DNA of 64,000 nucleotides from NCBI GenBank assembly GCA_030532705.1, contig JAUNKR010000001.1, positions 1 to 64,000 of the forward strand. The letters are read 5' to 3'. A program made the translations under genes and the position numbers. Source of the stretch: Peptostreptococcaceae bacterium. Its GTDB lineage: Bacteria > Bacillota > Clostridia > Peptostreptococcales > Filifactoraceae. The notes under the pieces are model-generated. The model worked only from the letters and a program-made list of their open reading frames with translations, searched no databases and was not told the origin of the DNA. Positions 1-8,713 of the stretch are shown one piece after another; the first letter of the stretch is position 1, and every line of letters begins with the position of its first letter.

Positions 1-8
1 TATTGCAA

Positions 9-67
9 GACAAATGCATTCATATCTATACTACATTTCAAATGGTATAGAATCTTTAGGTATTAGT
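9..67 (-). repeat. Diverged ~60-base repeat, copy 1, with central palindrome
   Basis: Read on the minus strand this stretch matches 27591-27650 (plus strand) with only a few substitutions and one short gap. Its core is an inverted repeat around CATTTCAAATG flanked by TCTATAC and GTATAGA. Both copies run into an ATGAATGCATT sequence. Its function is unknown; a regulatory site or the remains of a duplicated promoter/leader are possible. The part beyond base 1 cannot be seen. Confidence 0.55.
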
Positions 68-100
68 ATCGATCTAAATTCAAGTACTGTAACAAAATCA

Positions 101-390
101 TCAAACGAGGTCTCGCGACATGGTTTTCCATTCGATATCGATCAACAGCTCTGGTCTTTCAATGCGTTTACGGATTGTATTGATATGGGCAAACAGTTTT
201 TCTGCGATCAAACCATAGTTCATATTGTTTTCCAAATAGGCGTTTAGGGTTTTTAGTGTCTCGATATTTCACCCGTCTTCCGTCCATTTGAAGTATTTTG
301 CCAATAACTTTTCGAGTTCATCGGGGTGAATATCAAGCCATCGGCCCCAACTGCTCATATGTCCAGCTACCCTTTCTCGGATAGAGTAAT
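101..390 (-). pseudogene. PucR/CdaR-family regulator remnant (C-terminal HTH)
   Basis: Translated on the minus strand, the segment from about 275 down to the stop at 101 contains ETLKTLNAYLENN followed by AEKLFAHINTIRKRIER. This is the pattern of the PucR C-terminal helix-turn-helix (yLe-N-n--aA--L-vH-NTi-yRl-ki). The same frame has a TGA just upstream, after KYFKWTEDG, and no intact start, so the gene is broken. PucR-type regulators often sit beside amidohydrolase/transport genes, which fits the decayed M20 and DUF5058 genes next door. The family call rests on the short HTH only; the segment upstream of the stop is not recognisable. Confidence 0.5.
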
Positions 391-418
391 TTCCTCATTT
401 GAATGATCCTACGGCACT

Positions 419-890
419 TCATAATGGTACTCTTAATTTCGGATGATGTCTTTTCTTCACAACAAACACCGAAGCATAGTGAAATATTTGGAACCTCTCT
501 TTGGATATATTCTCTGAAATTTTGAACAAAAATGATATGCGATTATTTTTATGCCATTCCCCGCACGCGGATTCCAAAAGTATCAGTCCTTCGTTCCCGT
601 CTAAAAATGCGACTCTTCCTTTATGATACAAATTGCATTGTTCAAGATCCTCCACAAAATCTTTTTGTCGGTTTCGTGCCGATATTTTCGGATCCCCTTG
701 TTGAAAACTGATCCTCTCCCCGTCGGCGTTTCCCAAATCCACTAATCGGCATCGTCTTATATTGATGTAATCACAAAGCCTATGCTTTGAGAATTTCCTG
801 TTCGGCTCCCAATAATCTTTTTCGACAAGTCGTAGAAGTCAGCAATCTTGCTAAAATTATCCGAACTGTAATAGGATCCGTTCTCATTCG
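419..890 (-). pseudogene. Degraded reading frame of unknown family
   Basis: A 107-codon open stretch (419-742) continues upstream in the same region as another open segment (about 745-890, with SEYGYDANENGSYYSSDNF) interrupted by a stop. No ribosome binding site precedes the open stretch. It is most likely the N-terminal or middle part of the same broken regulator as the fragment at 101-390, or a separate dead gene. No domain could be named. Confidence 0.3.
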
Positions 891-938
891 CGTCATATCC
901 ATATTCGCTCCTTTGAACAAGTAATGTTTTTAAAATGT

Positions 939-980
939 AACACCCGACTTCTCTTCATATCAAGAAATCGGGTGTTTTTT
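939..980. terminator. Intrinsic terminator hairpin
   Basis: Inverted repeat ACACCCGA...TCGGGTGT followed by TTTTTT on the plus strand. It lies just past the stop (984) of the dead minus-strand amidohydrolase gene, where the minus-strand copy has a poorer T tract. It is probably the old terminator of that operon, usable in both directions. Confidence 0.6.
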
Positions 981-983
981 CAA

Positions 984-1290
984 TTATTCGCTATACATCG
1001 GTTTATATTCTTTTGTTTTATGTTCCTCAAATTCTTTTTTTAGCTGATCGATCCCCTTCGGGTCGGTAAAGAGATCTTGGACGATATCGGCAAAAACTTT
1101 TGCCGCATACCTCGCACCTTTTTTCCAAGAGTTAAATCCGTTCGCCGCCGTTGTCTGCTATATGTAAGAGAAACTCCGATCGACCAGCAGGCGAATGTGA
1201 AAAAGCAGGTCGACATAATGTAGCTGCCATGTCTCGGATCCGATAAACCGTCCGGCTCAAAAGATTTCCACAAATCTCTTTTGCGCACAC
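984..1290 (-). pseudogene. M20-family amidohydrolase (AbgB-like) C-terminal remnant
   Basis: On the minus strand one frame ends with NSWKKGARYAAKVFADIVQ, then DLFTDPKGIDQLKKEFEEHK and a stop at 984. This is a typical C-terminus of p-aminobenzoyl-glutamate hydrolase/indole-acetyl hydrolase-like M20 enzymes. Upstream, a second frame has YIMSTCFFTFACWSIGV, matching the conserved segment before the C-terminal helices of the family. The two pieces are out of frame and the N-terminal two thirds are absent. The gene is dead. Together with the DUF5058 remnant immediately upstream it is what is left of a transporter-amidohydrolase operon. Confidence 0.6.
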
Positions 1291-1299
1291 CGACAAACA

Positions 1300-1665
1300 T
1301 TGGACTCTCGCTCTGCATGATCTGATCTTGTTCATTGCCGTACTCCGACCGTGGATACACCGAACTCTCATGCTGCAATCGATTCAATCATCATGGACAC
1401 GATAGCGACAATCTCTTCCTGACCATCGGCACTCCGACTGTAATCCATAAAGAAAGCATTCCGCTCAAAATTTCAATTGACGGTCCGATGAAAATAATTG
1501 CACTGCTTTTAACTGCTTTTTTCATCCGTTCTTTTTTGATTCCCATCTTCTTGCCTGCCTGAAAAGCATGTTTTGAAAAAATCACTGCCTGTGTTACAAC
1601 CAGCAAAACTGCCAGACCACATGCATCTACATCGGAAAATTGTTTGCTATTTTTATCGTATCCAT
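1300..1665 (-). pseudogene. DUF5058 membrane protein remnant
   Basis: Begins at an ATG (1665) preceded by GGAAG and encodes MDTIKIANNFPM before a stop. After a frame change it reads ACGLAVLLVVTQAVIFSKHA, then a QAGKKMGIKKE..KKAVKSSAI segment and GPSIEILSGMLSL. These match the N-terminal part of DUF5058 membrane proteins, which are often encoded next to M20 amidohydrolases. Further downstream another frame shows ESIAA, a stop, then EFGVSTVGV, consistent with the next DUF5058 segment. There are several frameshifts/stops, so it is non-functional. Confidence 0.6.
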
Positions 1666-1812
1666 ATAAAACTTCCTTACAACGAAACGGTATGTATTAC
1701 TTTCACCGTCGAAAAGGTTCTTTGCTTATGAATATAATTTTTTTTTACTTTTTTAGAATATGTAAGGAGCTGTAAATTTTTATTCACAAAAGAGCAAAAT
1801 GAAATTTTTTAA

Positions 1813-2247
1813 TCACACGCCCATCAAAGCGATCCAGATCTGAGCAAATTGATACCAGATCAAGTAGGCATTGAGAGCGACGAGGAATAGTCCGGTCTTA
1901 TCTTTTTTCCAAAAGCTTTGTTTCCGAAGGATGATATGTGCCAAAAAGCGGATCATCCCCTTGTATTCGCCTCCACTGATGCGCGCGATCTTTCGGCGGA
2001 GCACCCAGTATAAAAGAAGCAATAACAAAAAGTAAAGGCGACCTTCCAACCGCTGGAGAAAATCGAGCCCGACAGCATTGTAAAGATCATAGAGTTTCCA
2101 AGAAAGATCTTCCAGCGCTTCGGGCAAAAAGGAAAGTTCTCGGATCCAAGTTTCGATCAAAATAAGAGCATTTATCAGTAGAAGAATATTTTCTGCGATT
2201 TTTCTTTTCTCATGCGTCTGCGTATGATTCATCGATTCTATTTGCAT
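1813..2247 (-). CDS. Small membrane protein, paralogue of the preceding gene
   Basis: 144 residues, not recognised as a named family. Hydrophobic segments lie at about residues 17-37, 66-86 and 118-142, and a short basic stretch (RRKIARISGGEYKG) precedes the last one. The C-terminal half aligns with that of the gene just upstream (KIERMSEGRYES; both end with a long hydrophobic helix after a K/GD-rich loop), so the two are tandem paralogues. The start at 2247 has GGAGGG seven bases upstream and follows the upstream stop by one base, implying translational coupling. It probably forms an inner-membrane partner of its neighbour; role unknown. Confidence 0.65.
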   Translation of the reverse strand: MQIESMNHTQTHEKRKIAENILLLINALILIETWIRELSFLPEALEDLSWKLYDLYNAVGLDFLQRLEGRLYFLLLLLLYWVLRRKIARISGGEYKGMIRFLAHIILRKQSFWKKDKTGLFLVALNAYLIWYQFAQIWIALMGV

Positions 2248-2248
2248 C

Positions 2249-2671
2249 TTAAATCCCTCCGATCAACCATGGTGCCATCAAGATCAACACATAAATAAAA
2301 TCTTTAAGCATCCAAAAATTTGCCGCGATCAAAACAACACCCAATCGATCCCCTTTGAAATGTGGATTCTTCCCATCGATCGCATCCTTGAAGAAAGCGC
2401 GGATCGACTCATACCTGCCTTCGCTCATCCGCTCGATCTTGATATGTAGCAGGACGATCAGAAAGACAAAGAATAAGGGCAATAGCGCAAAGATCAGCTC
2501 AAAATACTCATTCATTCCAAGGATACGAATGAGCTTTTCAAGCTTTTCCGAAAGCGGTGTTTTCTCCAGCTCGTAGCCAAACCTCGTCTGAATAAACAGC
2601 AGACCATAGATGACCAAATTGGCGGCCAAATAAAAATTTTCGATCCAAGGGATCCATTTCGATTTTTTCAT
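2249..2671 (-). CDS. Small membrane protein, tandem paralogue
   Basis: 140 residues with hydrophobic segments near residues 13-30, 58-78 and 112-138. The chosen start (MKKSKWIPW) is preceded by GAGGAA; a longer frame upstream overlaps the lipoprotein gene and has no ribosome binding site. It shares layout and C-terminal motif with the following gene. It sits 26 bases after the glycosidase-like lipoprotein gene on the same strand, so a three-gene operon is likely. No function can be assigned. Confidence 0.65.
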   Translation of the reverse strand: MKKSKWIPWIENFYLAANLVIYGLLFIQTRFGYELEKTPLSEKLEKLIRILGMNEYFELIFALLPLFFVFLIVLLHIKIERMSEGRYESIRAFFKDAIDGKNPHFKGDRLGVVLIAANFWMLKDFIYVLILMAPWLIGGI

Positions 2672-2697
2672 CTGTAATTCCTCATTCAATCCAAAAA

Positions 2698-3612
2698 TTA
2701 TTCCAAAAGAAATTCGCGATCGCAGAAAAGCTCCAAAACAGGATCCTCCTGCATCAAACAATCTTGCACCCAATACCACCAAAAATATCCCCCAACATAG
2801 TTCTCATGATATTTGGGCATCTTGTAATACGATCGGATACGTTCGATCTTTTCTTCTTTATCCACATCCGCAGAAGCAAAACCGCATTCTCCGATCCCCA
2901 GCTTACTATGGGGAAACTCGCTCCCCAGATGATCAAAGATCTTCTGCCAATCGGGTCGGTAGCCTTCGTTATCATCCTCATAATAGCTGACAAAAAGATA
3001 GTCGAGCTCCTCTTTCATCTCCCGAGGAACATAGCGCTCGAGCCATTCTTCCATCTCGATCGATTGCATCTTTGGCTTTGTATAATACGCCGTCAGAACG
3101 CATCGTCCGCCTCTTTGACGGATCTCTTGAAATGCCGAGAACATTTTTTCACTGACCGACGCCTCATCTCCGAGCCAGTCCCCATTGATCTCATTGCCGA
3201 TCTCCCACAGATCGACCCATTCGCCCAAGATCTCTTCGCATTGGATAAAGCGTTCCCGATAGCTTGAAATATCCGGATAGCTCGCCATCTCGTAAGAATC
3301 GACCGGCGTCGCCATCACATAGGCAACCGAATGAAGCGCGCGAAAGATCGGGACATACTCTTCAACTGCCATCTCCCGGGACATCACGATGCGTACCGTC
3401 GGCTTGACCGGCATTTTCTTCACTGCGCTTACGATCTCGGAGACGCTCAGATCCTCATACCATCCGTCATCGATCGTGATCCCGACGATCCGCTCATCCG
3501 GCGGAAATACAAGCCGTTCTTCGGCATTTTGGGGAGTCAATGAACATCCTGCGAGGAGGATGCAGAGAATAAAAAACAGGAGCCCTGCGATCGATCGTAA
3601 TCTTTTGTGCAT
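2698..3612 (-). CDS. Lipoprotein with clan-A glycosidase-like barrel
   Basis: 304 residues. A signal peptide ends in the lipobox LLAGC, so the mature protein should be lipid-anchored at Cys 24 or so. The body looks like a TIM-barrel of the glycoside hydrolase clan A type: WEIGNEI has the Asn-Glu pair typical of the acid/base end of strand 4, and GIGECGF near the C-terminal third could supply the nucleophile glutamate. An aromatic GGYFWWYW stretch follows, as in strand 8 of such barrels. Start chosen at MHKRL because CAGGAGG lies 5-6 bases upstream. It could be a glycan-degrading or cell-wall-acting enzyme; the substrate is unknown. It is first of an apparent operon with two small membrane proteins. 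Confidence 0.6.
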   Translation of the reverse strand: MHKRLRSIAGLLFFILCILLAGCSLTPQNAEERLVFPPDERIVGITIDDGWYEDLSVSEIVSAVKKMPVKPTVRIVMSREMAVEEYVPIFRALHSVAYVMATPVDSYEMASYPDISSYRERFIQCEEILGEWVDLWEIGNEINGDWLGDEASVSEKMFSAFQEIRQRGGRCVLTAYYTKPKMQSIEMEEWLERYVPREMKEELDYLFVSYYEDDNEGYRPDWQKIFDHLGSEFPHSKLGIGECGFASADVDKEEKIERIRSYYKMPKYHENYVGGYFWWYWVQDCLMQEDPVLELFCDREFLLE

Positions 3613-3648
3613 AAGACCTCCTGTTTCAATATCCAAAATATCTACAAA

Positions 3649-4845
3649 TTAGAGACTTTCTGCAAAGATCGTTCTCACCAACTCCGGTGTCACCTCAATC
3701 GGTGCAAGTCCCAATAATCCTTTTAATCCCGGCGTCTCATAGACCAGCTCGGTCAGTTTGTCCAGATGCTCTTCGCCAAAGCCGAGATCTCGAAGGCTCT
3801 CCTTGATGCCCACGCTATGGAGCCAATTTCTTGTTGCAGCGGCAACCATTTCTCCGGTCGCTGTTTCAAAGTCCAGCTCGCCCAAGATCGGCTGCAGTAC
3901 TTCGAAGATCGTATGCTTTCTTGCCTCAAAAACCCGCTTTAGCACAGCCGGCAGAAGTAGCGCCAACCCTTGACCATGAATCGTTTCAGTCTTTAGACCG
4001 CTCAGCGGATGTTCCAATGCATGCGTGATATGCAAAAGCCCATTGTCAAACGCCGTGCCCGCCATCATCGACGCATAGCTCAGATAATATCTCGCCGGAA
4101 GATCCATCGGATCCTTAAGTGCTTTTGGCAAATACTCCGCAACGAGCCGAACGACTTCCTTCGCCAAGAGGATCGAAAAAGGACTCGCCAATTTCGTCGA
4201 GCATGCTTCCAACACATGGTTGACGGCATCGACGGATACATAGGCAGTCTGTTCGGCTCCCAGTCCGGTCATCAGCTGTGGGTCATTGATCGAATAGAGC
4301 GGATAGAGACAATCCGCCGTGAGTGAAAGTTTGTGATTGGTCTCCGGGATCGTCAAAACGGAGAAACGATCCACTTCACTACCTGTACCATGCGTCAAAT
4401 TGATCGCTAGGATCGGGAGTGCTTTTCGTATCGCGACCCCTTCGCTGATCGAGCGTGCGTCATGCTCCGGATAAGCAAGTAGCGCCGAAACCGCTTTTGC
4501 AGCGTCGATCGAGCTACCTCCACCGATGCCGAGCACCGCCTGTGCGCCAAAATCTTTGGCAATCTTGACCGCCTCATCGATCGGATCTGCCTCCGGATTC
4601 GGCGTGATCCCGTCATAGTGCACATAATCGATGCCATGCTTTGCAAAAGCCTCCAGCACATGATCCCATGCACCCGTCTTTTTGTAAGCACCTTTTCCTG
4701 TCACGGCGATGATCTTATGGATCCCTCTTTTTGAAAGCTGTGAACAAATGCTATCAATCTTTTTGATCGCACCGATCCCGAAAAACACCGTCGTTTTGAC
4801 CCGGATCTCTCGGATCTCTTCAATGTTTATATCTTTTTCCCACAT
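3649..4845 (-). CDS. Iron-containing (type III) alcohol dehydrogenase
   Basis: 398 residues, normal length for the family. It has the NAD(P)-binding GGGSSIDAAKA motif, the conserved NLTHGTGSEV segment, and candidate metal ligands in DAVNHVLEA, HALEHPLSG and HGQG (the usual Asp and three His). It should oxidise primary alcohols or reduce aldehydes in the cytoplasm with a divalent metal, usually Fe(II). The start at 4845 follows GGAGG by six bases; longer in-frame extensions overlap the upstream gene. It lies 41 bases after the beta-CASP gene and 36 before the lipoprotein gene on the same strand. The physiological substrate cannot be told from sequence. Confidence 0.85.
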   Translation of the reverse strand: MWEKDINIEEIREIRVKTTVFFGIGAIKKIDSICSQLSKRGIHKIIAVTGKGAYKKTGAWDHVLEAFAKHGIDYVHYDGITPNPEADPIDEAVKIAKDFGAQAVLGIGGGSSIDAAKAVSALLAYPEHDARSISEGVAIRKALPILAINLTHGTGSEVDRFSVLTIPETNHKLSLTADCLYPLYSINDPQLMTGLGAEQTAYVSVDAVNHVLEACSTKLASPFSILLAKEVVRLVAEYLPKALKDPMDLPARYYLSYASMMAGTAFDNGLLHITHALEHPLSGLKTETIHGQGLALLLPAVLKRVFEARKHTIFEVLQPILGELDFETATGEMVAAATRNWLHSVGIKESLRDLGFGEEHLDKLTELVYETPGLKGLLGLAPIEVTPELVRTIFAESL

Positions 4846-4886
4846 AATTCCTCCTGGAAGATCTCCCATACATTTCCTCAAGATGA

Positions 4887-6482
4887 TCAACGATCCCATT
4901 TTTCGATCAATGCTTCGATCTCCTGAGTAAATTTGTTCAAATCACGATTTGCGCCACCCTTGTTATGCAGAACAACTCGATCGAGTGCTCGGATCGCCTG
5001 GAGAAGTTTTCCATAAGGCGAATTCTCTTCGGTCTGCATACGCTGTGTTCTCTCGACCACGACACCTTCTCGGATCATCGAGCCATCGTATAGGCTGTGC
5101 ATCTGTGTATAAAGCGGTACGGTCACTTCGATCCCGAAACGCTCCTTGAGCAGTTTGCCAAATTCGATCGAGACCTCTTCTTCGCCATGGACGACAAAGA
5201 TATGATCCGGCTTCTTCTCAAAATGATCCAGCCAGTTGATCAAACCGTCGCGATCCGCGTGACCCGAGATCCCTTCGAGTTGGACGATCTCCGCACGCAC
5301 GGTGATCTCTTCTCCAAACAGCCGAATGCTTTCCGCACCGTCCAAGATTGCACGCCCTGTCGTTCCATGCGCCTGATAGCCGACAAATACGATGCTGGAT
5401 TCCGGTCTCCATAGGTTGTGCTTCAAATGGTGTTTGATTCGACCGGCCTCTGCCATCCCTGATGCCGAAATAATTACCTTTGGTGTGCTGATAAAGTTGA
5501 TTTCTCTTGATTCGTCCGCACTCACTGACAGATGAAGTCCATCGAATGCGATCGGGTTAATGCCATTGTTTACAAGCTCCATCGCCTCTTCATCGTAGTT
5601 TTCCCATTTATTTTCATCAAAAAGCCGTGTGGCTTCAGCCGCCAACGGAGAATCTACATATACATCGAAGATACCATGTCCCTTGACCAATTCATCCTCT
5701 TTGATTTTTCGAATAAAATAAAGCAGTTCCTGCGTTCTTCCTACGGCAAAAGAAGGGATCACCACGTTACCGCCTCGATCAAAGGTCTTCTGGATCACCT
5801 TTGCAAGCTCGATCGCATAATCCGGCGGTCGATTGTGAAGTCGATCGCCATAGGTCGATTCGATCACGACAAAATCCGCTTCTTTTACAAAGCTCGGATC
5901 CTTGATCAGCGGCATATTGTTGTTCCCGATATCTCCTGAGAAGACGATCTTTTTGGTCAATCCGCCCTCCGTCAGCCAGATCTCGATACAGGACGAGCCC
6001 AAAAGATGGCCGATATCCCGAAAACGGATCTGGATCCCTTCGTCAATATCCAATACCTGATTGTACGGACAAGGTTCCAAGCGAGATAAAATCATTTCGG
6101 CATCCGCCATCGTGTAGAGCGGCTCCTTGACTTCTTTGCCCAGTCGTTTTCCTTTTCGATTGCGCCACTCCGCCTCAAACTCTTGAATATGTGCGGAATC
6201 ACGGAGCATAATATTGCACAGGTCCTCTGTTGCCGAAGTACAGAACACCTTCCCATCAAATCCATTTTTTGCGAGCAACGGCAAACGACCGGAGTGATCG
6301 ATATGCGCATGCGTCAAAAATACATAGTCCACTTCATTCACTGCAAAAGGGAATTCTTCAAGATTGTTTGCATCCATTCCCTGCTGAAGACCGCAGTCCA
6401 CGAGCATTTTTTTCCCATTTGCCTCCAAATAGTGACAGCTTCCCGTCACAGTGCGTGCCGCACCATAAAAAGCTACTTTCAT
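4887..6482 (-). CDS. Beta-CASP metallo-beta-lactamase fold hydrolase
   Basis: 531 residues. The N-terminal metallo-beta-lactamase domain has THAHIDHSGRLP (motif 2), an SGDIG segment (motif 4) and conserved DCG/SSCIEI stretches. The C-terminal half has the beta-CASP and RMMBL parts (SASGMAEAGRIKHHL, GISGHAD, VVHGEEE). This architecture is that of YSH1/CPSF73-like bacterial proteins, which are usually RNA 3'-processing or exonuclease-type enzymes; it is not RNase J. Start at MKVAFYG because GGGAGG is seven bases upstream. A good promoter with a palindrome lies about 170 bases upstream. RNA substrate unknown. Confidence 0.8.
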   Translation of the reverse strand: MKVAFYGAARTVTGSCHYLEANGKKMLVDCGLQQGMDANNLEEFPFAVNEVDYVFLTHAHIDHSGRLPLLAKNGFDGKVFCTSATEDLCNIMLRDSAHIQEFEAEWRNRKGKRLGKEVKEPLYTMADAEMILSRLEPCPYNQVLDIDEGIQIRFRDIGHLLGSSCIEIWLTEGGLTKKIVFSGDIGNNNMPLIKDPSFVKEADFVVIESTYGDRLHNRPPDYAIELAKVIQKTFDRGGNVVIPSFAVGRTQELLYFIRKIKEDELVKGHGIFDVYVDSPLAAEATRLFDENKWENYDEEAMELVNNGINPIAFDGLHLSVSADESREINFISTPKVIISASGMAEAGRIKHHLKHNLWRPESSIVFVGYQAHGTTGRAILDGAESIRLFGEEITVRAEIVQLEGISGHADRDGLINWLDHFEKKPDHIFVVHGEEEVSIEFGKLLKERFGIEVTVPLYTQMHSLYDGSMIREGVVVERTQRMQTEENSPYGKLLQAIRALDRVVLHNKGGANRDLNKFTQEIEALIEKWDR

Positions 6483-6648
6483 ACAAACCTCCCGGTATGA
6501 TCTGCAAGTCCCGTTCCCCTGCAAATTTTTATAAAAAAGATCTTGTATCGAAGCCATACGAACTTTTCAGATCCTGCATCACACAGCGATGATCGATCGA
6601 CGGGGTCCTCCGCGCTGTGCTCTGTCTTGAAAACGTTCGCTTACTTGC

Positions 6649-6678
6649 ATTATATCACTTAATTTGAGTGATTTTCAA
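6649..6678 (-). promoter_or_regulatory. Promoter of beta-CASP gene with palindromic operator
   Basis: Minus strand TTGAAA (6673-6678), an 18-base spacer and TATAAT (6649-6654). The spacer carries an inverted repeat, ATCACT...AGTGAT, which extends into the -10 box and could bind a repressor. The transcript would have a leader of about 160 bases containing a CACAGCG...CGCTGTG stem (6579-6623). Confidence 0.65.
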
Positions 6679-6679
6679 T

Positions 6680-7392
6680 CCCAAATTCTTCTCTCTGCCC
6701 TTGACGATGGGCCTCCCATTGCTATGACGAGAATATAGATCAAGGACTTTGATCCAAATCAGAAGATGCGAAGATGGGATGACCTCCTACCGTTCACTCA
6801 GAACACGACTGGCAGGTATGATAACGATCTATGTACGCTTTTCAACGATCAGGGAGTCATCTGCTCGATATTGGCAATGTGTCCGATCTTTTGTATCATA
6901 GTCGGTGGTTTTTTATAAATCGGTGGATCGTTTATAAAAAGCAGGTCGAAGGTCTCACGGTATATGTAATAGAATAGATCAAGATCAGAAGGCACTTAGG
7001 TGCATTCTAATTTTTATCCCTTTTGTAATTGATATTCGATCTCTTCTGCAGATCCATCTCCTTCTGAGGAGCAACTTGATGGATGCTCAAATAAAAAAAT
7101 CCTGCCACTTGGAAGAAATACTCCTCAACAGCCTCGGCAACCGATCTTATCGAATTTCTTTTGAAAAATCCGTTAAAATACGGCCGATCGATCGAGCTTA
7201 GTATCCCTCCTGACAGGATCTCGTTTTTTAGGCAAAATCGTACCTGATGCCATCATCATTACTTTTTACGAACTTTATTTTGCCAAAATGTTCAACTTGC
7301 TATTGCGATTCAGATACTTTTTACGATCTGCTCCACAGACCAAAATACAGTTTGTAAATGGCCTCCTCAAAGCAGAGGCTCTTATTTCGGAA
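6680..7392. other. Intergenic region without a recognisable gene
   Basis: About 700 bases between two minus-strand genes. Both strands are interrupted by stops in all frames and no codon pattern or known RNA was recognised. A weak hairpin (GCCTC...GAGGAGGC, about 7358-7382) just below the stop of the next gene may terminate it. The length and lack of content suggest eroded sequence. Confidence 0.5.
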
Positions 7393-7929
7393 CTATGATT
7401 TTAGATAGGTAAAAAATCTTTCCAACGCTTCCTTCTGATCTGCACCAAAACAATCCTTATCCATATACTTGAATTTCTTTGTCGTTCCTCCAACTGAGAT
7501 CTGGATCTTCTTGGTTGCCGGATCGATCGTCACCTGATCGATCTCCGAATACTGTAGATGCTCGATATCTTCCGATTTGCTCCCTACCAGCAGATTGCTT
7601 GCGATCGCTTTTTTCAAATTGAATGCCGGTGTCATATCCTCATATCTTTTGATCGTACGAGTCAATGGATTGGATATGGACGGGATCAAAAACAAAACAC
7701 TCGGATCATATGCAATGACCCAGATATGCTGCGCATTCACCGCATCTTCCAATAGATTGATGACCTCAAAATTCTTCTCACGAAGCATCGGGATCTGTGA
7801 ATAGGCATATTCCTTCATCACATTTTGCGCCACCCCCGTCGCACTTTTTCCTCTCATATTCAGCACGACCATAACCACAATTCCGATCCCTAAGATCAAC
7901 GCCGGAAAAATCAACATACCGATAGACAT
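7393..7929 (-). CDS. Single-pass membrane protein of unknown function
   Basis: 178 residues. One transmembrane helix at about residues 4-24 (LIFPALILGIGIVVMVVL) is followed by a cytosolic-looking alpha/beta domain ending in VDQVTID..KKIQISVGG..KKFKYM, a pattern reminiscent of small PH-like domains. There are no catalytic motifs. Start at 7929 follows GAGGAGG; a perfect sigma-A promoter lies 41 bases further up. It appears to be monocistronic. No family was recognised. Confidence 0.65.
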   Translation of the reverse strand: MSIGMLIFPALILGIGIVVMVVLNMRGKSATGVAQNVMKEYAYSQIPMLREKNFEVINLLEDAVNAQHIWVIAYDPSVLFLIPSISNPLTRTIKRYEDMTPAFNLKKAIASNLLVGSKSEDIEHLQYSEIDQVTIDPATKKIQISVGGTTKKFKYMDKDCFGADQKEALERFFTYLKS

Positions 7930-7969
7930 AAAAACCTCCTCATCTAAAATATTTTTATTACTTACCGGT

Positions 7970-7998
7970 ATTATAATCTGCGGATCAGAGCATGTCAA
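7970..7998 (-). promoter_or_regulatory. Consensus sigma-A promoter
   Basis: TTGACA (7993-7998), a 17-base spacer and TATAAT (7970-7975) on the minus strand, upstream of the gene starting at 7929. Both hexamers match consensus exactly, so strong expression is expected unless repressed. Confidence 0.85.
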
Positions 7999-8039
7999 TG
8001 TTTAATTAAGGCTTTTGGATAACACAGACTCTTATGTGA

Positions 8040-8145
8040 TCCACTGATCCGGACTTAAAAGCTCCACTGATCCGGAGTGGATCGAATGCTCTTGACACCA
8101 TCATACTAATGTAGTAGTATAACATTATACTACTACATTAGTATG
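8040..8145 (+). promoter_or_regulatory. BlaI-type promoter/operator with 44-base perfect palindrome
   Basis: TTGACA (8092-8097) is followed 17 bases later by TAGTAT (8115-8120). Over the -10 region lies a perfect inverted repeat with 20-base arms (8102-8121 and 8126-8145) around ACAT. Each arm contains the TACTAnnnGTAGTA-like half sites expected for BlaI/MecI repressors. Just upstream, TCCACTGATCCGGA occurs twice (8040 and 8063 regions). The adjacent gene encodes a BlaI-like repressor, so autoregulation is the simplest reading. The transcript leader is about 200 bases. Confidence 0.8.
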
Positions 8146-8346
8146 GGAGATTTTTCTGCTAAATGGCTGATCAAAAAACATTCATAAAACCCTTTTTATA
8201 AAACGATGAAATTTTCAACAACAAAAAATCCATCCACACGAATTATCCGTCGATGGCGAGACCGCAGTAAACACGACAACGCCCGATCAGAAATGATTCA
8301 AAGGGAATGCCCGATAATATCTACAAAATTACATAAGGAGGTGCCT

Positions 8347-8706
8347 ATGGATATCAAACTGTTTGACTCGGAACTGAAGATCATGAATGTACTTTGGCGG
8401 GACGGCGAATGTACTGCGAAGTATATTTCCGATGTACTCAAGGAAGAGGTCGGATGGAATATCAACACGACTTACACCTTGATCAAAAGATGTATCAAAA
8501 AAGGAGCGATCGAGCGCTCCGAGCCGAATTTCAAATGCCGCGCGCTCATTTCAAAGAGCGATGTCCAGCTGGCAGAGACTCATGAATTGGTCGATAAAGT
8601 TTTTGACGGGTCGATCGACAAGCTGTTCTCGGCATTGATCTCCCCCAAAAAACTTTCCAAAGAGCAGATCGACAAACTCAAAGAGCTTGTTCGAGAATTG
8701 GAATGA
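8347..8706 (+). CDS. blaI: BlaI/MecI-family winged-helix repressor
   Basis: 119 residues, the usual size. The N-terminal winged helix (DSELKIMNVLWRDGECTAKYI, then NINTTYTLIKRCIKKG) matches the penicillinase repressor family, and the C-terminal helices (SPKKLSKEQIDKLKELVREL) match its dimerisation region. It would bind the palindrome upstream and be cleaved when the partner sensor fires. Start at 8347 has AAGGAGG seven bases upstream; an open extension upstream lacks one. It overlaps or abuts the BlaR-like gene. The symbol is by family; no beta-lactamase gene is nearby, so the regulon is unknown. Confidence 0.85.
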   Translation: MDIKLFDSELKIMNVLWRDGECTAKYISDVLKEEVGWNINTTYTLIKRCIKKGAIERSEPNFKCRALISKSDVQLAETHELVDKVFDGSIDKLFSALISPKKLSKEQIDKLKELVRELE

Positions 8707-8713
8707 GGTGAAC

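Noticed and set aside
8102-8145. The 44-base palindrome as a terminator
   Set aside because: It has no T tract and overlaps a promoter before a BlaI-like gene; it is better read as an operator.
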